This document shows positions 8,558 through 15,528 of a stretch of 64,000 nt of DNA, in pieces. The stretch covers positions 556,001 to 620,000 of the forward strand of contig NZ_CP150254.1 of the NCBI RefSeq assembly GCF_037975445.1, given 5' to 3'. Source of the DNA: Peribacillus sp. FSL P2-0133 (GTDB lineage Bacteria; Bacillota; Bacilli; Bacillales; DSM-1321). A program made the position numbers and the translations under genes. How positions within the stretch are numbered: the stretch's first letter is position 1; every line of letters begins with the position of its first letter. Below the pieces are notes generated by a model. That model made no database searches. It was not told where the DNA came from and saw only the letters and a program-made list of their open reading frames with translations.

Positions 8558-9904
8558 ATGAAAGTTGCGAAGTTTGGTGGAAGTTCACTTGCGTCAGGTG
8601 AACAGTTGAGAAAGGTGTTCGAAATTGTTGTTTCTGATCCAGAGAGGAAAATTGTAGTTGTTTCAGCTCCAGGGAAACGCAATTCCGATGATATAAAGGT
8701 GACGGATTTATTGATTGAAGCTGCGGAACAGCAGCTGCGCGGGGATAACGGAGAGCATTTGATAGAAGATGTCGTATCCCGCTATGCGAGCATTGCTGAA
8801 GAACTGGATATATCCGAGAGTGTCATCACTGGGATCCATGAAAATTTAATGTCACTGTTGCATGCAGACCAGACTAACCCGAAGCGCTATTTGGCTGCCT
8901 TGAAGGCCAGTGGCGAGGATAATAATGCGAAGTTGGTCGCGGGTTATTTCCAAAGCCGCGGGGTAGAGGCGCAGTATATAAATCCGAAGAAGGCTGGCTT
9001 GATCGTAACGGATGAAGGTGGATTTACCAAGGTGCTGCCAGAGTCTTATGATCGGTTATATGCTCTGCGTGATGAGCCTGGAATCGTAGTATTCCCAGGG
9101 TTCTTCGGTTATACGTTAGATGGTGATGTTTTAACCTTCTCAAGAAGCGGTTCCGATATTACGGGTTCGATTCTTGCGAATGGGGTCAAAGCTGATTTGT
9201 ATGAGAACTTTACGGACGTGGATGCCGTTTATGCAGTGAATCCAAATGTGGTTTCCAATCCCAAGGGAATCCGGGAATTAACTTATCGTGAAATGCGTGA
9301 GCTTTCTTATGCAGGTTTCTCGGTATTTCATGATGAGGCGCTGATTCCAGCATTCCGTGCGGGAATACCTGTCCATATCCAGAATACGAACAATCCGGCG
9401 GCACAAGGGACCCGCATTGTGAGTACACGGGATAATACGAACGGGCCGGTCATTGGTATTGCAAGTGATAAAGGATTTTGCAGCATTTACATTAGCAAAT
9501 ATTTGATGAACAGGGAAGTTGGTTTTGGCCGGAAACTGCTGCACATCCTCGAAGATTATGGAGTTTCATATGAGCATATTCCATCAGGCATCGATGATGT
9601 GACGCTTATTCTAAGGCAGGACCAGATGAAGGGTGAAGCCGAGAAGAAAATCATTTCACGGATTAAGAAAGAGCTTCATGCTGATGAAGTGAATGTGGAG
9701 CATGATCTTGCCTTGATCATGGTTGTAGGGGAAGGAATGCGCCATAATGTCGGTACAACGGCAAGAGCGTCAAGAGCCTTGGCCGAAGCAAAGGTGAATA
9801 TTGAGATGATTAACCAGGGCTCTTCGGAGGTAAGCATGATGTTCGGTGTGAAAGGGCATAACGAAGAGACGGCAATTCAGGCATTATATCACGAGTTCTT
9901 TTGA
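8558..9904 (+). CDS. thrD: aspartate kinase III (YclM/ThrD type)
   Basis: Phosphorylates aspartate, the first step to lysine, threonine and methionine. The 448-residue size fits monofunctional class III aspartokinase (Bacillus YclM). Motifs: VAKFGGSS at the N-terminus, the FSRSGSDITGS substrate/ATP site and DLYENFTDVDAVY; two ACT domains fill the last 150 residues, ending near NIEMINQGSSEVSMMFGV. The true start is the ATG at 8558; the frame extends to 8480 without a ribosome site. Single gene with its own terminator; no lysine riboswitch was seen upstream. Confidence 0.93.
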   Translation: MKVAKFGGSSLASGEQLRKVFEIVVSDPERKIVVVSAPGKRNSDDIKVTDLLIEAAEQQLRGDNGEHLIEDVVSRYASIAEELDISESVITGIHENLMSLLHADQTNPKRYLAALKASGEDNNAKLVAGYFQSRGVEAQYINPKKAGLIVTDEGGFTKVLPESYDRLYALRDEPGIVVFPGFFGYTLDGDVLTFSRSGSDITGSILANGVKADLYENFTDVDAVYAVNPNVVSNPKGIRELTYREMRELSYAGFSVFHDEALIPAFRAGIPVHIQNTNNPAAQGTRIVSTRDNTNGPVIGIASDKGFCSIYISKYLMNREVGFGRKLLHILEDYGVSYEHIPSGIDDVTLILRQDQMKGEAEKKIISRIKKELHADEVNVEHDLALIMVVGEGMRHNVGTTARASRALAEAKVNIEMINQGSSEVSMMFGVKGHNEETAIQALYHEFF

Positions 9905-9920
9905 GAATAATAGTTCAGTG

Positions 9921-9946
9921 ACCTCCTTTTAGAAGGGGGTTTTTTG
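9921..9946 (+). terminator. terminator after aspartokinase
   Basis: Short CCTCCTT/AAGGGGG stem followed by six T. Confidence 0.7.
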
Positions 9947-10040
9947 TTAGTAATCTTTTAGTCACTATACATACGGCTGGACTTTTCATCTGGTTCTTTA
10001 TGAAAGTGGCAATGACCGTGTGGGGATAATCATTCCAAGC

Positions 10041-10077
10041 TAACAGACGCGCTGTAGAGGGTCAGCGTGTCTGTTTT
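10041..10077. terminator. hairpin next to the IS remnant
   Basis: AACAGACGCGCTG paired with CAGCGTGTCTGTT (one G-T pair) with TTTT to the right. It may be part of the former IS end rather than a terminator of a present gene. Confidence 0.5.
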
Positions 10078-10086
10078 AATTCAATA

Positions 10087-10317
10087 TTACCCATTTGTCA
10101 AGTGGCTAAAGCAATTGGAGGAGAACGGAGTTGACGCTCTTGAAACGGATAAAAAGGGGCGTCCAACCTCTGAATACATATCTTTCACCAAATCATAAAT
10201 GAAAGAGGTGTCAATGGCAGCATCAAGTTTACGAGCCAAATGATTCACTGGCACCAATTGATTTAAAGTAATCACTTCGAGTTGATCTTGCTGAATAGAA
10301 TCATGTTTAGAAAGCAT
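10087..10317 (-). pseudogene. IS1182-type transposase N-terminal fragment
   Basis: The reading frame starting MLSKHDSIQQDQ and continuing through FIYDLVKDMYSE resembles the N-terminus of IS1182-family transposases for about 54 residues (10156-10317). It then changes to an unrelated tail and stops at 10087. The DDE catalytic core is missing, so the element is dead. The frame also reads upstream through the GC-rich repeat to 10524, which is not a real protein. Confidence 0.7.
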
Positions 10318-10408
10318 CCTTATCACCTCAACTTTAATACTTCTATATAATACAAAAAAGACTGTAGGAATAAGATCTATATGTTTAAAACAAAGTTGAT
10401 TGAAGTGT

Positions 10409-10562
10409 AAGGTGCGAGACTCCTGCGGGAAAAGCTCGTCTAGGGAGACACCGCATGCGTAAGCCGAGGAGGCTCCCGGACCGCCCGCGGAAAGCGAGTG
10501 CCCTACGTTACAATCCACGTTCAAATTGTAAAGGCCATAAAAAAACTGTAGACAAACTCGAT
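10409..10562 (-). repeat. dispersed GC-rich palindromic repeat, copy 1
   Basis: A GC-rich block (GCGAGACTCCTGCGGG, GAGGCTCCCGGACCGCCC, GCGGAAAGCGAG) in an otherwise AT-rich region, with internal inverted repeats. It is followed to the right by TTGTAAAGGCC, AAAAAAACTGTAGACAAAC. A degenerate copy in the opposite orientation lies at about 59803-59925. Blocks of this type recur in intergenic regions of Bacillaceae; the copy here joins an IS1182 remnant. Confidence 0.7.
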
Positions 10563-10584
10563 TTTCATCGAGTTTGTCTACAGT
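10538..10584 (-). terminator. long-stem terminator of the nitroreductase gene
   Basis: Perfect 18-bp inverted repeat (ACTGTAGACAAACTCGAT and complement) around TTTC; on the minus strand it is followed by a U run. It lies 40 bp after the nitroreductase stop and also borders the repeat element, so it may derive from a transposable element. Confidence 0.75.
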
Positions 10585-10624
10585 CTGAGCCTTCTAATAG
10601 AAGATTGGAGGCTTTCCTTTTATG

Positions 10625-11185
10625 TTAGTCCATAATTGTCAGGAGTTGATCGATCTCTTTCCTTGGACGTGGAGTGGGGATCATATCGGGATAGCCGACG
10701 TGAAGGCTGCCGACGATCTTCTCGCCGGGTTTCACGCCTAAAGCTTCACGAAACTCCATGCTGTGTATCATGCCGTATGTTTCCCATATCATCCCAATTC
10801 CTTGTTCCCAGGCAAGCAGGCTGAAATTCTGGATCAATGCACTTGTGGCCGCATAATCTTCTTCACGTGTCATGGGATTCGGATTCTCTTCCATGATCAC
10901 CGCGACAAACATCGGTACACTTATAAGTTTATTATATCCTCGCTGACCGGCCGCTTTTTTCTTTTCAGGGTCCTTCTCTTTGCCTGCCATGAATGCACTG
11001 GTTGCTTCCGCGAGTTTTAAACGGCTATCACCATGCACCACGACGAAGCGCCATGGTTGGGTCATTTTATGGTTCGGTGCCCATGTTGCAGTTTCCAATA
11101 ATGATTGGATGGTATCAATAGGAACAGGAATGTCCTTAAATCGTTTGATGCTGCGCCGTTCTTTAATGATATCTTCTAGTTTCAT
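10625..11185 (-). CDS. nitroreductase-family flavoprotein
   Basis: A 186-residue FMN-dependent oxidoreductase of the nitroreductase superfamily. N-terminal IKERRSIKRF binds FMN phosphate; ATWAPNHKMTQPWRF is the typical second flavin motif, and GMIWETYGM and GSLHVGYPD close the fold. Closest in style to Bacillus YfhC/YdjA. Physiological substrate unknown. The ATG at 11185 is 10 nt from AGGAG, the ATG at 11191 only 4 nt, so the later one is preferred. Neighbour of an ABC exporter operon on the opposite strand. Confidence 0.85.
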   Translation of the reverse strand: MKLEDIIKERRSIKRFKDIPVPIDTIQSLLETATWAPNHKMTQPWRFVVVHGDSRLKLAEATSAFMAGKEKDPEKKKAAGQRGYNKLISVPMFVAVIMEENPNPMTREEDYAATSALIQNFSLLAWEQGIGMIWETYGMIHSMEFREALGVKPGEKIVGSLHVGYPDMIPTPRPRKEIDQLLTIMD

Positions 11186-11240
11186 GATCATCCTGCTCCT
11201 TTAATCATATATGTAAGTTTAATAGTTTAAAAAAAATAAT

Positions 11241-11360
11241 CCCCGGCTGCCTAATATGCTTCCAACGTGAATAAATTACTTGAATAAAGAGGGGGCAATA
11301 TTCTAGTGACTTGCATTCGCTAATGAGCATATAATTTTACTAGGCACAGAGAAGCCGGGG
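11241..11360. ncRNA. candidate structured RNA with long irregular hairpin
   Basis: Nested inverted repeats fold into one long hairpin. P1 is 11241-11248/11353-11360 (CCCCGGCT/AGCCGGGG), P2 11249-11253/11341-11345, P3 11254-11260/11326-11332, P4 11267-11272/11315-11320 and P5 11276-11286/11299-11309 with one mismatch. Two pairs are G-U only when read on the plus strand. On the minus strand the apical loop is C-rich (GCCCCCTCTT), a U run follows the closing stem, and a Fur box lies about 80 bp upstream, as in Fur-controlled antisense sRNAs such as FsrA. No Rfam family is recognised and the strand is unresolved. Confidence 0.45.
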
Positions 11361-11364
11361 CGAC

Positions 11365-11412
11365 ATTGTAGCTATGTACAATATCAAAAGGGTACGATAA
11401 GAGAATATCGTA
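11365..11412. other. two further hairpins beside the RNA candidate
   Basis: ATTGTA-GCTATG-TACAAT (11365-11382) and TACGATA-AGAGAA-TATCGTA (11393-11412) are perfect small inverted repeats between the long hairpin and the Fur box. Confidence 0.45.
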
Positions 11413-11413
11413 A

Positions 11414-11466
11414 TTGCTTATCAAATTTCAGAGATCGATAATGAAATTGAAAATCATTATCAATTA
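11414..11466 (+). promoter_or_regulatory. Fur box overlapping a possible promoter
   Basis: TGAAAATCATTATCA (11448-11462) matches the 7-1-7 Fur/PerR-type box TGATAATnATTATCA at all but one position, inside a longer AT palindrome starting at 11437. On the plus strand TTGCTT (11414-11419), a 17-bp spacer and GATAAT (11437-11442) give a possible promoter overlapped by the box. On the minus strand TTGATA is spaced 17 bp from TATCGA, so either direction could be controlled. Confidence 0.55.
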
Positions 11467-11598
11467 GAATTTTCGCTTATTTCCTGTAATTTGTCAAGGG
11501 TATTTATTAAAAAAATTTCAATATATTTACCAATCCTATATAATAGTTAAAATCTTTTAAAAAATCTGTATAAAAATGTATAATGAGAGGATGAAAAG

Positions 11599-11661
11599 AT
11601 GGTATCTACATATGAAGAATTGAAGGGTGTCATAGATGAAAAATTTGTCCTCATTTCTTAA
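11599..11661 (+). CDS. 20-codon leader ORF overlapping the ABC exporter gene
   Basis: A 20-residue frame (begins MVSTYEELKG, ends FVLIS) has GAGAGG eight nucleotides before its ATG. It runs 26 nt into the start of the first exporter gene in a different frame. This resembles the bmrB leader ahead of the bmrCD multidrug exporter of Bacillus subtilis, where translation of a short leader controls exporter expression; the sequences are not related. An alternative extended -10 TGTATAAT at 11577-11584 would leave the ribosome site outside the transcript, so the promoter must lie further upstream if the ORF is translated. Confidence 0.45.
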   Translation: MVSTYEELKGVIDEKFVLIS

Positions 11662-13384
11662 GCCCTACTGGCTTTTGATCATTCTTGCTTTATCCTTAAT
11701 GATTGTCGAGCTAGGGGTAGAGCTGTTACAACCTCTATTTATAGCAAAAATAATTGATGATGGCATTTTGCAGAAAGATTTATCGGTAGTGATTAAATGG
11801 GGAAGTGTCATGGTTGGGCTTTCCGTTTTTTCATTCCTTGGCGGGATCGTTAATTCCTTTACGGCATCACATGTAAGTCAAAGCTTTGGACATGATGTAA
11901 GGAAAAGCCTTTTTGGTAAAATACAGGCGTTTTCTTTTGCGAATTTGAATAATATCCCTACTTCCTCGTTGATAACAAGGATGACGAATGATGTGACCCA
12001 ACTTCAAAATACGGTTTTTATGGGCCTGCGTATCATGGCAAGGGCGCCATTGATTGTAATCGGCGGGGCGATAATGGCTATTACGGTCGATTTGAAACTA
12101 TCCCTTGTTTTGGTCATTTCAATTCCGGTTCTTGTCTTCTTCCTTAGATGGGTGATGAAACGAGCGGCCAAGCTGTTTAAGCTCGTACAGAATAAACTCG
12201 ATAATGTCAATGGCGTCATGAGGGAGAACCTGATAGGCATGCGCTTGATCAAAGCTTTTCTTCGTAAGGAGCATGAAATCGGCCGATTTGACGATGCGAA
12301 TGAAGAGTTGAAAAGAAAGACTGTGACTTCCCTTCGTTTAATTGAAACGACGATGCCTGTGCTGATGCTTGTCATGAATGTGGCGATTCTGATCATTCTC
12401 TGGCTTGGAAGCGAATTTATAACAACGGGAGATATACAGGTAGGGGAGGTTGTGGCGATTGTCAACTATGCCACGAGGATTGCGGCATCCCTTTCCGTTT
12501 TTTCATGGTTGATCATGGTCATTTCCCGTGCGAAGGCTTCAGCGGAACGTGTGACGGAAATATTTGAAACCCCGATAGATATTGATGAAGGCAAGGCGGA
12601 AAGCAAGAGTGGGGCCTTCGATGGGGGAGGCATCAAGTTTCTGGATGTATCTTTCCGCTATCCTGGAACCGATACCCCGATATTGAAAAACTTGAGCTTC
12701 TCCATCGATCCGGGAGAATCGCTTGCCATCATAGGAGCGACAGGATCAGGGAAAACATCACTGTTTCAGCTGATTCCGAGATTATACGAAGTTGAAAGCG
12801 GCTCCATTCGAATTGATGACCAGGATGTGAAGGATATTCCCTTGAATTCGCTGCGGAAAAGGATCGGCTATGTACCGCAAGAGGCCCTGCTTTTTTCAGG
12901 AACAATAAAAAATAATGTCGCTTGGGGAAAAGAAGATGCCTCGATGGAGGAAATCGTGACAGCGGCCATGCATGCTCAGGTGCATGAGACCGTAATGAAA
13001 CTTCCGAAACAATATGAGACAAAGTTAGGGCAAAAAGGTGTGAATCTTTCCGGAGGGCAAAAACAGCGCTTATCGATCGCAAGAGCATTGGTGCGTAGAC
13101 CAAAGATTCTCCTTCTGGATGATAGTACTAGTGCGCTGGATTTGAAAACGGAAAGTAAATTGCTTGCCGCTTTAAAGGACTATACATGCACAACGCTCAT
13201 CATTACACAAAAAATCAGTACAGCCATGGAGGCGGACAAAATATTGTTGCTGGAAAGTGGTCAAGTGCTTGCGCTGGGGAAACATCAGGATTTGATGCAA
13301 ACAAGCGATCTTTATCGAAAAATCGTTCACTCACAGTTTGGGGAGGAGGGGATTTCTCTTGAGTCGAAGAATATCTCCCGATAA
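11636..13384 (+). CDS. heterodimeric ABC exporter, degenerate-site half (YfiB/BmrC-like)
   Basis: A 582-residue half-transporter with six membrane helices (to about residue 300) fused to an ATPase domain. Walker A is GATGSGKT and the signature LSGGQKQRLS. Two catalytic positions are altered: Walker B ends LLLDDST (Asp in place of the catalytic Glu) and the H-loop reads IITQKIS (Gln in place of His). This is expected for the subunit carrying the non-hydrolytic composite site in heterodimeric exporters such as BmrCD or TM287/288. GAAGGG lies eight bases before the ATG. Overlaps the next gene; likely multidrug or lipid export. Confidence 0.88.
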   Translation: MKNLSSFLKPYWLLIILALSLMIVELGVELLQPLFIAKIIDDGILQKDLSVVIKWGSVMVGLSVFSFLGGIVNSFTASHVSQSFGHDVRKSLFGKIQAFSFANLNNIPTSSLITRMTNDVTQLQNTVFMGLRIMARAPLIVIGGAIMAITVDLKLSLVLVISIPVLVFFLRWVMKRAAKLFKLVQNKLDNVNGVMRENLIGMRLIKAFLRKEHEIGRFDDANEELKRKTVTSLRLIETTMPVLMLVMNVAILIILWLGSEFITTGDIQVGEVVAIVNYATRIAASLSVFSWLIMVISRAKASAERVTEIFETPIDIDEGKAESKSGAFDGGGIKFLDVSFRYPGTDTPILKNLSFSIDPGESLAIIGATGSGKTSLFQLIPRLYEVESGSIRIDDQDVKDIPLNSLRKRIGYVPQEALLFSGTIKNNVAWGKEDASMEEIVTAAMHAQVHETVMKLPKQYETKLGQKGVNLSGGQKQRLSIARALVRRPKILLLDDSTSALDLKTESKLLAALKDYTCTTLIITQKISTAMEADKILLLESGQVLALGKHQDLMQTSDLYRKIVHSQFGEEGISLESKNISR

Positions 13385-15149
13385 GGCAATGACTAAACCG
13401 GTCAACTCCTGGAATACGATAAAGAGGATCATTCCCTACTTAGCAACGAATAAAAGCCTGCTATATTGTGTCCTTTTCATGGTACTGATAAGCTCGGTTT
13501 TGGGATTGCTTGGCCCTTTTCTTGTTGGGATGGCCATTGATGATTATATTGTCACAAGAGATAGCGGGGGGCTGATCAGCCTTCTTTTCGGACTTCTCGG
13601 GGTCTATATATTCTATTCCTTATCCATGTGGCTTCAGAATTATTGGATGATCGGAATCGCGCAGGATACGGTTTATGCAATGCGCAATCAATTGTTCAAA
13701 AAGCTTCACCAATTGTCCATTCCCTTTTTTGACCGGCGTCAGCATGGGGAATTGATGAGTAGGGTCACGAATGATATAGAAAATGTCAGTTCCACTTTGA
13801 ATAGTTCAGTCATCCAGATTTTTTCCAGTGTGCTGACACTGGTCGGGACAATCGGAGTTATGCTGTATTTGAGCCCTTTATTAACTGTTTTAACATTATT
13901 AATCGTTCCTCTTATGTTCTTCGGGCTGAGGTGGATAACGAACCGGACGGGAAAGCTGTTTAAAGAACAGCAGAAGAATCTTGGAGAACTGAATGGGTTT
14001 ATAGAAGAAACGATTTCCGGACAACGGATCGTAAAGGCTTTTTCACAGGAAGATAAAGTGATCCGAGATTTTGTCATCCGGAGTGAAAACTTAAAGAAAG
14101 CTGGCTTCCTATCACAATCATACTCTGGGCTGATTCCGAAATTGATGAATTTACTGAACAACTTAAGCTTCACGGTAATAGCCGCTGTAGGCGGGTTTTT
14201 GGCGCTGAGTGGCATAGGGACGGTTTCCATCGGGGTCATTGTCATTTTCACCGAGTATTCAAGGCAATTCACCCGTCCACTCAATGACCTGGCTAACCAA
14301 TTCAATACACTTCTCTCAGCTGTTGCCGGTGCGGAGCGGGTTTTCACCATACTTGATGAAAAAGAAGAGGAAGTGGATGAGAAACAGGCCTCTGAACTTC
14401 GTGATGTCCGTGGTGATGTGGAATTTGAGGGTGTTTCCTTTTCGTATAATGATGAGGAGCAAACGATATATGATGTTGATTTCCGTGCGGAAAAAGGGGA
14501 GACCATCGCGCTTGTAGGTCCCACTGGGGCAGGTAAGACTACGATCATTAATCTTCTTGCCCGTTTTTACGAGCCGAACAGCGGCCGGATATTGATTGAT
14601 GGCCAGGACATCCAACAGGTGACGAGGTCCAGTCTCCGTAAGCATATGGGCTTCGTTTTACAGGATTCTTTTTTGTTTCAAGGTACGATTCGTGAAAATA
14701 TCCGCTACGGTCGACTGGATGCCGAAGATGAAGAAGTGGTGAATGCAGCAAAGCTTGCCAATGCCCATTCCTTTATCATGAAACTGCCGGATCGGTATGA
14801 TACCATCTTGAATCAGGATGGCAGTGGAATAAGCCAGGGACAGCGCCAGCTATTATCGATTGCCAGGGCTATTTTAGCCGATCCCGTTCTCTTGATTTTG
14901 GATGAAGCGACAAGTAGCATAGATACGATTACAGAGCTTAAAATCCAGGAGGCTTTACACCGTTTGATGGAGGGAAGGACAAGTTTTGTCATTGCCCACA
15001 GATTGAATACAATTCAGCAAAGTGACCAAATCCTTGTACTTGATGAAGGAAGGATCATTGAAAAGGGATCCCATGAAGAATTGTTGCGGCAGAGAGGTTT
15101 TTATTACGAACTATTTCGCAGTTCATTAAGGGGAAACCAGATTGGATGA
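13359..15149 (+). CDS. heterodimeric ABC exporter, catalytic half (YfiC-like)
   Basis: Partner half-transporter of 596 residues: six membrane helices then an ATPase domain with canonical Walker A GPTGAGKT, Walker B LILDEATSS and H-loop IAHRLNT; the signature reads ISQGQRQ. The start is taken as TTG at 13359, nine bases after GGAGGAGG, overlapping the upstream gene by 26 nt and implying coupled synthesis. The longer frame from 13338 and a shorter one from ATG 13389 are alternatives. Together the two genes encode one exporter with asymmetric ATP sites. Confidence 0.88.
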   Translation: MSRRISPDKAMTKPVNSWNTIKRIIPYLATNKSLLYCVLFMVLISSVLGLLGPFLVGMAIDDYIVTRDSGGLISLLFGLLGVYIFYSLSMWLQNYWMIGIAQDTVYAMRNQLFKKLHQLSIPFFDRRQHGELMSRVTNDIENVSSTLNSSVIQIFSSVLTLVGTIGVMLYLSPLLTVLTLLIVPLMFFGLRWITNRTGKLFKEQQKNLGELNGFIEETISGQRIVKAFSQEDKVIRDFVIRSENLKKAGFLSQSYSGLIPKLMNLLNNLSFTVIAAVGGFLALSGIGTVSIGVIVIFTEYSRQFTRPLNDLANQFNTLLSAVAGAERVFTILDEKEEEVDEKQASELRDVRGDVEFEGVSFSYNDEEQTIYDVDFRAEKGETIALVGPTGAGKTTIINLLARFYEPNSGRILIDGQDIQQVTRSSLRKHMGFVLQDSFLFQGTIRENIRYGRLDAEDEEVVNAAKLANAHSFIMKLPDRYDTILNQDGSGISQGQRQLLSIARAILADPVLLILDEATSSIDTITELKIQEALHRLMEGRTSFVIAHRLNTIQQSDQILVLDEGRIIEKGSHEELLRQRGFYYELFRSSLRGNQIG

Positions 15150-15155
15150 AGAAAG

Positions 15156-15186
15156 AATGTGTGCCGTCAGGGCGCACATTTTTTGT
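15156..15186 (+). terminator. terminator of the ABC exporter operon
   Basis: AATGTGTGCC paired with GGCGCACATT (one G-T pair), then TTTTTT. Confidence 0.8.
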
Positions 15187-15378
15187 TTTGGTCCCATTAT
15201 AACGACTTTAAACTTGGGGATTGCCTTCCATTCATTTAAAGATGCACCTTCAAAAATGTGGATTTTTCACCAAATGCGTTTTTTTAAAGCGTGAAAATCA
15301 CCAATTCCATCTTGGTGGGAATAGAGGGAATTATCGACAAAATAATGGAAAATACTTTACAAATTGACCAATTTGCTA

Positions 15379-15408
15379 TTGCTAAAAAACCTTATAGTAA
15401 CATATAAT
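15379..15408 (+). promoter_or_regulatory. sigma-A-type promoter of cstA
   Basis: TTGCTA (15379-15384), 18-bp spacer, TATAAT (15403-15408). It sits 120 bp before cstA. The intervening leader holds a GC-rich stretch with GGGG/CCCC complementarity but no recognised riboswitch. Confidence 0.5.
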
Positions 15409-15528
15409 TCAGAATATATATAAAATTCTTTAAATTTAATGGGTTAGGGGAGGAATATAGCCCTGGCCCCTTATAAATGAGGTTTTTTATAGTTGCACAC
15501 CAGTTCAATAGAGAGGAGATGGAAAAAA

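Noticed and set aside
10318-10524. Upstream extension of the transposase fragment frame
   Set aside because: It translates the GC-rich dispersed repeat; composition is not protein-like and the transposase start is at 10317.
11241-11360. Identification of the structured RNA as 6S RNA or SRP RNA
   Set aside because: Too short for Bacillus 6S RNA and without the SRP Alu or GGAA-tetraloop signatures.
13739-14548. 269-codon minus-strand frame opposite the second exporter gene
   Set aside because: A shadow of the conserved ABC transporter gene; biased Ser/Thr/Pro composition and no ribosome site.
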